Numbered from the stretch's first letter, positions 44,922 through 54,391 are shown. The stretch: DNA of 64,000 nt from Vibrio viridaestus (GCF_003856525.1 NZ_RJVQ01000007.1:124001-188000); one strand, 5' to 3'. Notes: generated from the sequence alone by a model not told the origin. Numbers and translations are program-made.

Positions 44922-45705
44922 TGCTGACAAGCCGTTAAAAATTAGCGCACTGATCTCTATTGGCGCTCACCCGGATACTGGTCGTTCAAGAAGAGCGGCA
45001 ACAGACTCTCGAGCTGTTGAATTAGGTCTAAGTCAATCAGATTGTGAATTGGAAGTCATTCACGCAGGCGATCCGGAAGATCCCGCTTTGGCCTATTACA
45101 GTGGTATGGGCTTACAAAAAATCCGCGTGTTGGCCCAGAAGCCGGAATACGATGCGATTGATTCGATCGAACAGTATTTTGCATCCAATATGCCGGATAT
45201 TGTTTTGACTGGAACTCGTTCCGAGTCTGGTGAATCGTCTGGCATGTTGCCTTTTTTCCTGGCTAAGAGACTCAATTGTCCGGTTGTTATGGGGATTGCT
45301 GAAATTCTCTCGGTTGAAAATGGACGTGCTAACGTTTTACAAGCTTTGCCAAGAGGACAACGTCGAAAGCTCAGTGTTGCGATTCCTTTTGTTGCCAGTG
45401 TCGACCAGGCAGCAGCAGAACCAAGACAAAGTGCATTTGGTAGAGCAAGGCACTGTGAGATAGACAAGCAAACTGTCGAAAACTTGCTACTCGATAAAGA
45501 GCAGGTTGAATGGAAAGTAACGCCTGCCAAACCTAAAGCAAAACGCTTAAAAGTGGTAAAGGCAAAAAATGCGGCTGATCGCTTTAAAGCGGCTACAGCA
45601 AAAACAGCCTCTTCCGGCGGTAAAGTAATCAAAGATAAGCCTGTTACTGAAATGGCTCAGGCTGTGTTTGATCTTCTTTTAGAAGAGGGAGTAATACACC
45701 AGTAA
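44911..45705 (+). CDS. etfB: Electron transfer flavoprotein beta subunit of the dimethylglycine system
   Basis: 264 aa. SIGAHPDTGRSRRAATDSRA at the start, LSQSDCELEVIHAGDPEDPA, and ENGRANVLQALPRGQRRKLS follow EtfB organisation, though divergent from housekeeping EtfB, including a basic Lys- and Ala-rich tail (about 205-240). Binds AMP and partners the alpha chain. The ATG lies inside the end of etfA, with GAGGAACTGAAAG before it. Confidence 0.9.
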   Translation: MPLNADKPLKISALISIGAHPDTGRSRRAATDSRAVELGLSQSDCELEVIHAGDPEDPALAYYSGMGLQKIRVLAQKPEYDAIDSIEQYFASNMPDIVLTGTRSESGESSGMLPFFLAKRLNCPVVMGIAEILSVENGRANVLQALPRGQRRKLSVAIPFVASVDQAAAEPRQSAFGRARHCEIDKQTVENLLLDKEQVEWKVTPAKPKAKRLKVVKAKNAADRFKAATAKTASSGGKVIKDKPVTEMAQAVFDLLLEEGVIHQ

Positions 45706-45777
45706 TAAAGCACGCGCTGGATAACAGGATGTACAGGCGCAACCCGAAAATTGATTGAGTATCCAACGAGGGATCGA

Positions 45778-47379
45778 ATGAAAACGATACTAGATTACCC
45801 AAAAATTGACACTAAAGTCTCAAGGATTAAATACAACACAGACTATACCACCGGACAAGATAACGTGCGTATGTTTGGTATGGACATCCACAACCCAGTA
45901 TTCGGCGTGAGTGCCGCTTTAATTTTGTTATTTATTGTACTGACCTTAGCTTTTCCTGACAGTGCTAAACAAGGCCTGACGGTCGCAAGGAGTTGGTCAA
46001 TCAATAACTTCGACTGGCTATTTATGGCCGGATGCAATCTCTTTGTTCTATTTTGCTTCTTTCTGCTCCTTTCCCCTGTTGGCAAAATTAGAATTGGTGG
46101 TAAAACGGCGAAACCTGAGTTTTCTCGAATTTCATGGTTTAGCATGCTTTTTGCTGCTGGAATGGGTATTGGTTTGATGTTCTGGAGTGTCGCTGAGCCA
46201 GTCGCGTACTACACAGATTGGTACGGCACTCCTTTGAACGTTGCTGCCCGAACAGAAGAAGCAAAGCAAATGGCTTTAGCCGCGACGATGTATCACTGGG
46301 GGTTACATCCTTGGGCCATCTATGCGGTGGTTGGTCTCGCACTGGCCTTCTTTTCGTATAATAAAGGACTACCACTTACGATTCGCTCGGCGTTTTTCCC
46401 CATTCTGGGAGAACGTTGCTGGGGAACGATTGGTAACGTTATCGATATACTTGCTGTTCTTGCGACTATTTTTGGATTGGCGACATCACTTGGATTTGGC
46501 GCGCAACAAGCAGCTGGTGGGTTGAGCTATCTATTCGGTGTTTCGAATGGTCTATCAACGCAAATCGGATTTATCATTGTTGTTACTGCGATTGCGATTA
46601 TCTCTGTCACTCGTGGGCTAGATGGTGGCGTAAAGATTCTGAGTAATATCAATATGCTTATTGCAGTAGGAATGATCGCATTGCTTATCGCAGTGGGTCC
46701 GACATTGGCTATTTTCCAAACAGCGGGTGATATTGCTGCTGGATATGCACAGAATTTTATCCCGTTGTCCGATTGGATCGGTCGTGAAGATACGACTTGG
46801 TTTCATGGTTGGACTGTTTTTTATTGGGCTTGGTGGGTTTCTTGGTCTCCATTTGTCGGCATGTTTATTGCGCGAGTGTCCAAAGGGCGTACTGTCAGAG
46901 AATTCGTGTTAGCGGTTCTGATAGTGCCAACACTTGTTACCTTGATTTGGTTGAGTGTGATGGGGGGAACAGCACTTGAACAAGCAACAAATGGGGTTGG
47001 AGAACTTGCTAATGGAATTGGTGATGTGTCGCAAGCCATGTTCCAAATGTTTGCCAATGTATCTCTAAGTGGTCTACTTTCTGTTGTTGGTATCGTTCTC
47101 GTTTTGGTATTTTTCGTTACCTCTTCAGATTCAGGCTCGTTAGTTATCGATAGCATCACTGCGGGAGGTAAATTAGATGTACCCGTTCCTCAACGCGTTT
47201 TTTGGGCTGCATTGGAAGGCATCATCGCAATAGCTTTGTTGCTGGGAGGCGGCTCAGATGCACTGACTGCTCTTCAGGCAGGGGCGATTACTACCGGATT
47301 ACCGTTTACTGTCGTACTGATTCTCATGTGTTGGAGTTTGTACAGCGGGCTCAATTCTGAAAAACACTTATATAAATAG
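45778..47379 (+). CDS. BCCT-family betaine transporter of the dimethylglycine operon
   Basis: 533 aa from the ATG at 45778 (GAGG 6-9 nt upstream); a TTG at 45751 is weaker. About 12 membrane segments; MYHWGLHPWAIYAVVGLALA, FYWAWWVSWSPFVGMFIARV then SKGRTVREF, and FFVTSSDSGSLVIDS follow the BetP pattern closely, including the tryptophan box for a quaternary ammonium group. It should import glycine betaine or dimethylglycine. Different in sequence from the BCCT at 15119. Lies 72 nt after etfB, possibly in the same transcript. Confidence 0.94.
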   Translation: MKTILDYPKIDTKVSRIKYNTDYTTGQDNVRMFGMDIHNPVFGVSAALILLFIVLTLAFPDSAKQGLTVARSWSINNFDWLFMAGCNLFVLFCFFLLLSPVGKIRIGGKTAKPEFSRISWFSMLFAAGMGIGLMFWSVAEPVAYYTDWYGTPLNVAARTEEAKQMALAATMYHWGLHPWAIYAVVGLALAFFSYNKGLPLTIRSAFFPILGERCWGTIGNVIDILAVLATIFGLATSLGFGAQQAAGGLSYLFGVSNGLSTQIGFIIVVTAIAIISVTRGLDGGVKILSNINMLIAVGMIALLIAVGPTLAIFQTAGDIAAGYAQNFIPLSDWIGREDTTWFHGWTVFYWAWWVSWSPFVGMFIARVSKGRTVREFVLAVLIVPTLVTLIWLSVMGGTALEQATNGVGELANGIGDVSQAMFQMFANVSLSGLLSVVGIVLVLVFFVTSSDSGSLVIDSITAGGKLDVPVPQRVFWAALEGIIAIALLLGGGSDALTALQAGAITTGLPFTVVLILMCWSLYSGLNSEKHLYK

Positions 47380-47445
47380 ACTAATTTCAATAATAAAACG
47401 GTGGGTAAACCAAACGCCCACTGAACTAACGTCGAGGATTGACAT

Positions 47446-47694
47446 ATGATGTACGCAGATCTTGTAGATATGAATGACTTTACATCGGCAATCGCCGAGC
47501 TCGGAGTCGTATGTGATAGTACCGAAAGTGATAATGTAAAGCGAAGTATTGAAACCTGGCTTGGCAAAGCGGCGCCATCAGAATCAAAGCAGTTTTGGGC
47601 GACGGTATCCAGAATAGAAGAAGATGGTATTTTGTTGCCAGAAGTGGAAAGCCTTATCTACTGGAGCCATGAGTTGGAAGCGGTTGGTCAATAA
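47446..47694 (+). CDS. Small hypothetical protein at the end of the dimethylglycine operon
   Basis: 82 aa, acidic, no membrane segment or signal. AGG lies 8 nt before two consecutive ATG codons. Sequence reads as a helical protein (MYADLVDMNDFTSAIAELGV, then ESKQFWATVSRIEEDGILLP). I do not recognise the family. Its place after the BCCT gene, before a terminator, suggests a role in betaine catabolism or transporter control. Confidence 0.65.
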   Translation: MMYADLVDMNDFTSAIAELGVVCDSTESDNVKRSIETWLGKAAPSESKQFWATVSRIEEDGILLPEVESLIYWSHELEAVGQ

Positions 47695-47712
47695 GTCTGT
47701 CTCGTCATACCG

Positions 47713-47744
47713 ATTTGGGGAAGTAAGTTTCACTTCCCCCAAAT
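47713..47744. terminator. Bidirectional terminator after the betaine operon
   Basis: ATTTGGGGAAGT paired with ACTTCCCC-C-AAAT, 12 bp with one bulged C, 7-nt loop, T-rich on the plus side (TTTCTTATTTT). It lies between the 82-aa gene and the convergent acetyltransferase gene. Confidence 0.8.
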
Positions 47745-47747
47745 TTC

Positions 47748-48239
47748 TTATTTTAATTTCTTCTGCCAAAATTGTGCGATGCCTGTTCCCTCGCTCAGCT
47801 CGTATGGAGCAAAACCAAATTTAGTATAGGCTGATTGAGCAACCGAATTGCCTGCTAATACTTCCAAAGTCACTTTACAGCAGTCCCTTTTTCGAGCGAT
47901 GCTTTCAACTTCTTCTAGGAGTCGCTGACTTAAACCTAAGCCACGAAAGGACGCTTTTATCGCGATATCATGGATATTGACTAATGGTTTCGCTGCAAAT
48001 GTCGAAAATGCTTCGAAGCAATTGCATAAACCTGCGGGTTGATTATCTACGTAGCATAACAAACTGAATGCTCCCGGTACTTCACGAAGTTTAGCGACTA
48101 AATTCGTCCGTACGTATTCCGAGATGGGTTCATTGCCACCCATTTCATCATTGGCGTAATCGTTAAGTAGTTCAATAAGATCTTTAGCGTGCTGTGAATT
48201 CTCATAATCAGCTACAAAAATTTCAATTTTTCGATTCAT
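47748..48239 (-). CDS. GNAT-family N-acetyltransferase
   Basis: 163 aa. Acetyl-CoA site VNIHDIAIKASFRGLGLSQR (R-G-L-G-L) followed by the long helix RLLEEVESIARKRDCCKVTL and NSVAQSAYTKFGFAPYE. Small-molecule or protein acetylation; substrate unknown. Single gene, convergent with the betaine operon. Confidence 0.9.
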   Translation of the reverse strand: MNRKIEIFVADYENSQHAKDLIELLNDYANDEMGGNEPISEYVRTNLVAKLREVPGAFSLLCYVDNQPAGLCNCFEAFSTFAAKPLVNIHDIAIKASFRGLGLSQRLLEEVESIARKRDCCKVTLEVLAGNSVAQSAYTKFGFAPYELSEGTGIAQFWQKKLK

Positions 48240-48463
48240 AACTTGGCTGGTCAGAAGGTGATAGTTACGATGATGTGATATTCCTTAGTTCCGGTCAATA
48301 CAGATGTATGTGCGATACGGCTATAAGCTAAGACCAGACAGTTATAAACATATTGATTTATCAGATCTTTTTGTCATTTATTCGTGATTCTGCGACCAGT
48401 TCGATACTATTTTGTTAGATAAGGCATATCCTTGGCATAAGTAGTAAAGCCTGAGGAGGACTT

Positions 48464-48889
48464 ATGATTTACCAGCATATTTTGGTGGCATTAGAACTGT
48501 CTGAAGACAGCAAAAAATTAATCGATAAAGCGATATCATTCGCGCAAGCTGCACAAGCAGATATTTCATTTATTCATGTTGACGGTACGATTGGTGACAT
48601 ATCTACTGAATTGATTGATATTCAAGCCGATAAAACTGCACGACCTCTTAATGACCGAGCTAACGAAATGTTACGTGAATTGCAGGCGTATCCAGATTGT
48701 CCAATTCAAAAGTTTTTGGTCGGTACCGGCGATTTAGGCGACAAACTGGCAGGAACGATCATAGAAAATGATTTCGATTTATTAGTTTGTGGGCATCACC
48801 ACGACTTTTGGAGCAACATTGTCTCGTATTCCCGCCACCTGATTAATAAATCATCGATTGATATTCTTGTCGTGCCACTTAGAAAATAA
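48464..48889 (+). CDS. uspA: Universal stress protein A
   Basis: 141 aa, closely following E. coli UspA: YQHILVALELSEDSKKLIDK, a central GTGDLGDKLAGTIIENDFDL and VCGHHHDFWSNIVSYSRHLI with ending SSIDILVVPLRK. The GxxGx9G(S/T) ATP motif is absent, as in the non-ATP-binding UspA branch. Acts as a dimer in the cytoplasm under starvation and stress. GAGGAGG precedes the ATG. Confidence 0.94.
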   Translation: MIYQHILVALELSEDSKKLIDKAISFAQAAQADISFIHVDGTIGDISTELIDIQADKTARPLNDRANEMLRELQAYPDCPIQKFLVGTGDLGDKLAGTIIENDFDLLVCGHHHDFWSNIVSYSRHLINKSSIDILVVPLRK

Positions 48890-48913
48890 CCAGACGGTAA
48901 CAGAAAAGAACGT

Positions 48914-48957
48914 AGTGAAGCCAAATTTATACTATTAAACTGGCTTCACTTATTTGT
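48914..48957 (+). terminator. Rho-independent terminator of uspA
   Basis: AGTGAAGCCA / TGGCTTCACT perfect 10-bp stem, 17-nt loop, then TATTTGTT. It starts 24 nt after the uspA stop. Confidence 0.75.
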
Positions 48958-48986
48958 TATAAGCGGTAAGCTTGGATCGATGCTTG

Positions 48987-50669
48987 TTAATCGTGTGGCT
49001 CAACACGATTTCTGCCATGATTTTTTGCTAGGTAAAGTTGTTTGTCCGCACGTTCATACAGACTATCGAACGTGTCAGATCTTGTGCTGGTGGCAATCCC
49101 AAAACTTGCGGTAATGGTAATTTCCACACTTTCATGTCTTAACGGCGTATCTGCGATAGTTTGACGTAAATGCTCGGTATAAGCGTGTGCCTGACTCGCA
49201 TTTGTATCAGGTAGTAGTACCACTATTTCCTCACCGCCCCAACGCGCGATAATGTCGGTTTCTCGCGTGTTATTTTTAAGAAGCGTTGCAATATGTGAGA
49301 GTGCAAGATCGCCGATATGGTGGCCGTAGGTATCATTTATCGTTTTGAAGTGATCGATATCCATCATGACAAAACTCATTGACTTCTTCGAGTTGCTCGC
49401 CGTATGAATCAACTTAGTGCTTGCGTTTAACAGTGAACGACGATTAAACAAGTTCGTTAATGGATCGTATGAGGACAGGTATTCTGCTGTTGCTCTCTTT
49501 TGTTCGACGGCTTTTAGACGATAAGCAACGATAACAGCAAGAATAATGGCTTCGAAGACTACACCAAAGACAGCACCGTTATAACTGTAGTAGTTATAAG
49601 GTAAGACTCCCCAAACGGATAGGGTCGTGACCAGCAGTCCCAGCATACTGCAAGACACAGCGATTAAGAAATACAAGGCATCTCTAGTTTTACCAAGATT
49701 CATAAGTCCGAGAAGGATCATGATCATGGTCGTGAGAGATAAGAACTTAAATGCCAGAGTGGTTGCCCAAAGGTGATAGCCTAGGCTGATTAGTACCACC
49801 ATCGCTAATATACCAAGCGCGCTATAGATCTGAAGAGCCCGATTCCAACGAGGTTTTCGCTTATGAATTGCAAGGAAGTTAGCAACAAATACCAGCCCTG
49901 ATACGCCATGGAATATCATAAAAATAAGCGTGAGATGATTTGCTATAAAAAGTGAGTTGGGATAAATCCAAGCAAAACCATACCCGTTGTAGGAGATATT
50001 TACTATGATAAAACAGCTTATATAGATTGAATAATAGAGCGCATCGAGTTGTTTAAGCGAGCTATACAAAACAAGGTTAAATCCTACTAGCGCTAGTAAA
50101 ATGCCATACAAAATACCAGAAGTAATATGAATCTGGGAATCGAGTGACCTTGCTTGATAAGAGTCTAATAAGGCTAATGGCAGAGTTAATGGGTCTAAGG
50201 ATTGTCCACGAATGAATATTTGACTTTTGCCAGGCGGTAGAGTCATGTCAAAGACAAACCCAACCCCTGGGAGCAAGTGATTATCTGCAGGCTGTGAGTC
50301 TCCTGAATGCCATTCCTGAATTAATCCTGCATCATTGACTAAATAGATAGAAAGATGATCGACCCAGGCTTGGGCTGCATTAAGACGACGATATTGTGCA
50401 ACGGTTGTGTTGTTCTGCAGGTCTAAACGAATCCATGTCGCGTGGTCACTAATACCAAACGATAAAAAGTTTTGCGGAGGATGCGAAATTCTGTCGGTGA
50501 GAAATCGTTCCTTTGCCTGATTTAGTGAGATGGGGTGGGTGCTGTCTTCATGAAAATAGCTCACTCCAGACAATATTGTTGGAATGTTGCTTGGTTCACT
50601 CGTCTGAGCAAAGGTTGGATGAAAAAAAGTGGCAATCGCGAGGAATACCAATAAGAAACGCACAATCAT
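48987..50669 (-). CDS. Membrane diguanylate cyclase with 7TMR-DISM sensor module
   Basis: 560 aa. Signal peptide (1-21, cleavage after FAQ), periplasmic 7TMR-DISMED2-like domain (about 35-165: NFLSFGISDHATWIRLDLQN), seven membrane segments (about 178-375) and a GGDEF domain (about 395-557). The active site reads RWGGEEIVVLLPDT and an inhibitory site RETD lies five residues before it, so product feedback is expected. YDPLTNLFNRRSLLNASTKL begins the domain. Synthesises c-di-GMP in response to an external ligand. Monocistronic. Confidence 0.93.
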   Translation of the reverse strand: MIVRFLLVFLAIATFFHPTFAQTSEPSNIPTILSGVSYFHEDSTHPISLNQAKERFLTDRISHPPQNFLSFGISDHATWIRLDLQNNTTVAQYRRLNAAQAWVDHLSIYLVNDAGLIQEWHSGDSQPADNHLLPGVGFVFDMTLPPGKSQIFIRGQSLDPLTLPLALLDSYQARSLDSQIHITSGILYGILLALVGFNLVLYSSLKQLDALYYSIYISCFIIVNISYNGYGFAWIYPNSLFIANHLTLIFMIFHGVSGLVFVANFLAIHKRKPRWNRALQIYSALGILAMVVLISLGYHLWATTLAFKFLSLTTMIMILLGLMNLGKTRDALYFLIAVSCSMLGLLVTTLSVWGVLPYNYYSYNGAVFGVVFEAIILAVIVAYRLKAVEQKRATAEYLSSYDPLTNLFNRRSLLNASTKLIHTASNSKKSMSFVMMDIDHFKTINDTYGHHIGDLALSHIATLLKNNTRETDIIARWGGEEIVVLLPDTNASQAHAYTEHLRQTIADTPLRHESVEITITASFGIATSTRSDTFDSLYERADKQLYLAKNHGRNRVEPHD

Positions 50670-50829
50670 GATTCGAAATTCTACTTACTTTGGAACGAAT
50701 AAGAGTATTCATCCCACTTAAAATAATTTTTATATCAAGAAGCATAATACTATCTTCTATATTACGCTAATTATTAAACCAGAATTGAACCATTATTGAT
50801 AAAATTATTTTTAATAAATGAATCTACAT

Positions 50830-50970
50830 TTATAAGTTAAATAATTTTTCTTGTTCTCTTTGTAACAGAATATCCTCTATTTTTCGTCTTGTTTCATTAA
50901 GGTTTTTACTTTTGTCTTCTTCAGAGCTGATAGGTGGAGTATTCGATTTTTTGGGTGCTTTCTTTTTCAT
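50830..50970 (-). CDS. Small basic helical protein, 46 aa
   Basis: ATG at 50970, AAGG 8 nt upstream, TAA at 50830. Lysine-rich start (KKKAPKKS), then a proline patch and a charged helix TRRKIEDILLQREQEKLFNL. The R-R-x-I-E-x-x-L pattern resembles the small PA3496-type proteins of gammaproteobacteria. The surrounding 560 nt is otherwise free of genes. Function unknown; moderate confidence that it is translated. Confidence 0.5.
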   Translation of the reverse strand: MKKKAPKKSNTPPISSEEDKSKNLNETRRKIEDILLQREQEKLFNL

Positions 50971-51188
50971 TTCATTGCCTTAGAAGTATGTTTGTTCGAT
51001 TGAAAGAACGGTTTAATGCTGACTTATATTTCATGGGTCTTGCAAGAGATGGAATTGGTTAGGATGAAAAGAGTTATGGAAGAGTGAGATCTTTTTGTGC
51101 TAGTAATTTTGTTTTGGCTTTGTGATACCAGTAGAGTTGGCGACTTGTTCTTTTAGACATAGATTCCTTAAATATCAATTTTTGGACT

Positions 51189-51222
51189 AAAGGCAGTGAT
51201 TCAATCATGAATCACTGCCTTT
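51189..51222. terminator. Stem-loop downstream of the cold-shock gene
   Basis: AAAGGCAGTGATTC / GAATCACTGCCTTT, perfect 14-bp stem and 6-nt loop, beginning 9 nt after the csp stop. T-rich stretches lie on the plus side and a short T-run on the minus side. Very stable; terminator of the csp transcript. Confidence 0.8.
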
Positions 51223-51230
51223 GAAATTTT

Positions 51231-51443
51231 TTAAACCGCAGTTACGTTTGCTGCTTGTGGTCCTTTACCGCCTTGCTCGATGGTAAAGCTCACTTTCTGA
51301 CCTTCAGTAAGAGTTTTAAAGCCTTCAGATGCAATAGCATTGAAGTGAACGAATACATCTGATCCGCCATTGTCAGGAGTAATAAAACCAAAACCTTTAG
51401 TTTCGTTAAACCATTTTACTAGACCAGTAGTGTTATTAGACAT
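51231..51443 (-). CDS. CspA-family cold-shock protein
   Basis: 70 aa, single OB-fold. RNA-binding motifs KGFGFITP (RNP1) and VFVHFNAI (RNP2), with [18 protein letters not shown] start and [11 protein letters not shown] end. Binds single-stranded nucleic acid and melts RNA structure at low temperature or during growth. AGAGGT is 5 nt before the ATG. As in other csp genes the 5-prime region is long and free of other genes. Which paralogue it is cannot be said. Confidence 0.95.
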   Translation of the reverse strand: MSNNTTGLVKWFNETKGFGFITPDNGGSDVFVHFNAIASEGFKTLTEGQKVSFTIEQGGKGPQAANVTAV

Positions 51444-51905
51444 AGATACCTCTGTTTATAAATTTCAAATTAAGTTAACGCTACGAACAAATGCTATTTC
51501 ATGGACTATAAAGAAAAGTAATCGCAGGCGTATGACGAAAGGTATCGAAGAAGCTAAGAGAAGACTTGTACTTGATGTTTCACTAATAACTCTTTGCAAG
51601 AGCTGAGTACACTATACACGTTTAAAATAAGATAGATACATTTATTTTACTTATGGTTCATATATTAGTTATCAAACAATTACAAGATTAACAGCTGAAA
51701 GGAGCTTTTGATAAACTAAGTAGGTTTTCATCAGCAAAAGCCAATAATATCGTAAAGTTATTGAATAAATTGCCGTTATCCCTAATTAGGTTATGGGAAT
51801 TATTCCCTTAGTTTGGTTTTAGTTTGCACTACACTGGCTGTGTTCTAAGAGTGTATGGTCGCTAAATTTGCGCAATTATAATAAGTAATTACTGGAGATT
51901 ACATT
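51444..51905. promoter_or_regulatory. Divergent upstream region of csp and chemoreceptor genes
   Basis: 462 nt without a convincing gene. It holds the long leader of the minus-strand csp gene on one side and a flagellar-type promoter for the chemoreceptor on the other (51753-51779). A short open frame at 51370-51606 crosses csp on the opposite strand and looks non-coding. Confidence 0.6.
51753..51779 (+). promoter_or_regulatory. Sigma-28 (FliA) promoter of the chemoreceptor gene
   Basis: TAAAGTTA, 11-nt spacer, GCCGTTAT: seven of eight and about six of eight matches to the flagellar sigma factor consensus (TAAAGTTT-N11-GCCGATAA), with exact spacing. It ends 126 nt before the ATG of the methyl-accepting protein, a gene class usually under FliA. 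Confidence 0.8.
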
Positions 51906-53867
51906 ATGTGGCTGGATCGTGTATCAATGAGCAGAAAACTCTATTTTGCTCCTTTACTTCTTATTTTCATCTTAATAGGTATCACCATAACGAGCTCTTT
52001 TCTTCTCAATCACCTTTCTCGTGATATGGAAACCATTTCTTTCGACCTTGCCCCTGATACAGAACTAGCCGCAGAAATGACAGATAGCATGTACCGCATG
52101 CGATTAGCGGTTAAGAATTTCGTTCAAACTGGGAATAATGAATTCGCTGACCTTTTTCAGAAGCAATCTGACGAGTTAATCCATACCTATTTTGCGCGCG
52201 CTCACCAAGAGATTCAAAACCCTAAACGTTTAGAAATTATTAAGAAACTAGAAGGTGAAACGAAAAACTACATTAATACATTCACTAATAATGTTGTACA
52301 AAACATGCAGCGCCGAAATGTTTTAGTGAATGAGCATTTGAATGTATTTGGCCCTCTTATTGAAAAAAATCTAACGCAGGTTATGGAATCTGCACGAAAC
52401 GAAAATGATATTCTTGCCGCTTATCATGCGGCGCAATCAGTACGTTCATTGATCCTGAGTCGGCTGTATGTCATGAAGTTCTTGGTTGAAAATAAATCGG
52501 AACAAGAGCAACGATTTAATAACGAATTTAATGTTCTAAACAAACAAATTGAAAGCTTACTTGCAACACTACAAGTATCTCAACGGATAAAGTTAGTCAA
52601 CGAAGCGAAAGATCTTATTTCTCAATACCAACAATCTGCACACGAAGTTGCTACACGAATTTACACACGCAATGAAGGAATAAAGACACTTGATACTGTC
52701 GGTCCCAAAATTGCGTCCGATATTGCTGATTTAAGAAGGTCAATCAGCCAATCAATGGAAGAAGCAGCAACAATAGCCAAAAAAGACACAGAAGAGTCAA
52801 TACGTATCCTATACCTGGTTTCTTCGATTGCAGTCATTATCGGTCTGATTATCACTTACTTAATCAGTAAGGCGACCTTAAGAAAGCTGCACGATATCAA
52901 TAATGTCGTAGCGGATATTGCTGAAGGTGATGGAGATCTGACGATTCGTATCCCTGTGACCGGTAAAGATGAATTGGATAACCTCGCGTCCAATTACAAT
53001 ATATTTGCTGATAAGCTGCGTGGTACAGTTGCTCAACTGATTGATGCTGCGGGTAAAATGTCATCATCTTCAGATACGCTTGCGGAACGATCAGTAAAAA
53101 CACAACAGCAAGTATCTGAACAGCAATCTCAAGCTCAGATGATTGCTTCGGCAATAACAGAGATGTCAGCAAGTGCGCAAGATGTCAGTAATAGTGCGAT
53201 TGATGCAGAAACTCTCACTCAGTCTACAGCTACAGCCGCGACACAGGGAACCCAGGTTATTATTACTGCCACAAAATCCATGGATGCACTGTCAAGTCAG
53301 ATCATGGCGGCAGGTAATACAGTCGAGATGCTTAGAGCTGATAGTGAAAAGATTGGCTCGGTACTCGGTGTGATTGTGAGCATTGCTGAGCAGACGAATC
53401 TACTCGCGCTCAATGCGGCTATTGAAGCGGCAAGGGCAGGCGAGCAAGGGCGTGGTTTTGCTGTTGTGGCTGATGAAGTTCGTTCATTAGCATCCAGAAC
53501 TCAGAATTCGACAGAAGAGATTCAAACGATAATCGAGGGATTCCAACGTAGAACCGAAGAAGCCCACCAGGCCATGGTTGTTAGTCGTACCAGTGCTGAT
53601 CAAACCGTAGAAAAAGTAAATTCAGCAAATGAAGCCTTAGCCGCTATCGAGGGCTATATGCACGAGGTAAATAGTGAGATCTCTTCTATTTCAAACGCAG
53701 CGGGACAACAGGCGGCAGCATCCAATGAAGTGAGCGAAAGTGTGAATAAGATGTCTGAAATTAGCCACAATACCATGGCAGAATCAGTGGAAACCACGCG
53801 TGCTGTTGAAGGGTTAAATCAGCTTGGTAAAAATATTACTCAGCTACTGACACAATTTAGAATTTAA
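51906..53867 (+). CDS. Methyl-accepting chemotaxis protein
   Basis: 653 aa. Membrane segment at 13-36, a helical periplasmic ligand domain (about 40-300), second segment (about 300-322), HAMP (about 322-378) and cytoplasmic signalling domain with the hairpin tip [20 protein letters not shown] then [15 protein letters not shown]. No CheR/CheB-tethering pentapeptide at the C-terminus. Senses an external signal and controls CheA. The ligand is unknown; with helices only and long linker it may bind small organic acids or amines. Confidence 0.94.
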   Translation: MWLDRVSMSRKLYFAPLLLIFILIGITITSSFLLNHLSRDMETISFDLAPDTELAAEMTDSMYRMRLAVKNFVQTGNNEFADLFQKQSDELIHTYFARAHQEIQNPKRLEIIKKLEGETKNYINTFTNNVVQNMQRRNVLVNEHLNVFGPLIEKNLTQVMESARNENDILAAYHAAQSVRSLILSRLYVMKFLVENKSEQEQRFNNEFNVLNKQIESLLATLQVSQRIKLVNEAKDLISQYQQSAHEVATRIYTRNEGIKTLDTVGPKIASDIADLRRSISQSMEEAATIAKKDTEESIRILYLVSSIAVIIGLIITYLISKATLRKLHDINNVVADIAEGDGDLTIRIPVTGKDELDNLASNYNIFADKLRGTVAQLIDAAGKMSSSSDTLAERSVKTQQQVSEQQSQAQMIASAITEMSASAQDVSNSAIDAETLTQSTATAATQGTQVIITATKSMDALSSQIMAAGNTVEMLRADSEKIGSVLGVIVSIAEQTNLLALNAAIEAARAGEQGRGFAVVADEVRSLASRTQNSTEEIQTIIEGFQRRTEEAHQAMVVSRTSADQTVEKVNSANEALAAIEGYMHEVNSEISSISNAAGQQAAASNEVSESVNKMSEISHNTMAESVETTRAVEGLNQLGKNITQLLTQFRI

Positions 53868-53886
53868 GTGGGATTTTTTAAGCGAC

Positions 53887-53917
53887 AAGAACCGGACATA
53901 ATGTCTGGTTCTTTCGT
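53887..53917 (+). terminator. Rho-independent terminator of the chemoreceptor gene
   Basis: AAGAACCGGACAT / ATGTCTGGTTCTT, 13-bp stem with one G-T pair, 1-nt nominal loop opening to a small hairpin loop, followed by a T-rich tract. It begins 20 nt after the stop. Confidence 0.8.
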
Positions 53918-54048
53918 TAGCGTTTACGTGATAGAAAATTCAAGAAAAGAAATGTTCGTAAACCACAACTCGTGAGATTTAAATAAGATAGATGAAATTA
54001 ACAGTGTTAGATTATGTGATCATGAGCAAACTACGTTATATTTAGGGT

Positions 54049-54303
54049 ATGTTGTACAACCATGGAAGTATTATTGCTTTGAACGGTAAATTACATGCTT
54101 TTCTTGCTTCTAAATCTTTTCGTTTAGCCAGTTGGACTGGGTGTATTTTCGGTCTTTTGTACTGTGCGTTTCTGTTTGTATCCTTTGATGTCAATTCGCC
54201 ATGGCATTTCTCTGGAACTGAAATACTTGGCAATCTCTTTCTATGTGTTGCGATCGGTATTCTAATAGGTCAGATCGTTGCACGTTTACGCAATTTAGAT
54301 TGA
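54049..54303 (+). CDS. Small inner-membrane protein, hypothetical
   Basis: 84 aa with two hydrophobic segments (about 26-47 and 60-79) and a short basic tail (ARLRNLD). The ribosome site is weak (AGGGT touching the ATG at 54049), so the start may be later. Not recognised. Sits upstream of the LysR gene with 88 nt between. Confidence 0.5.
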   Translation: MLYNHGSIIALNGKLHAFLASKSFRLASWTGCIFGLLYCAFLFVSFDVNSPWHFSGTEILGNLFLCVAIGILIGQIVARLRNLD

Positions 54304-54391
54304 GTTCTAGATAGGAGCAGTTTGGTCAATTGGACCTAAATAGTGTTAACATCGCCATTCTTTATTACCGAGTTTGCGAGATATTCGACAG

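Noticed and set aside
45096-45632. Open frame of 178 codons on the minus strand across etfB
   Set aside because: It is a mirror of the lysine- and alanine-rich etfB codons; no ribosome site or family match.
51370-51606. Plus-strand open frame opposite the csp leader
   Set aside because: It starts inside csp in antisense and has no ribosome site or recognisable content.
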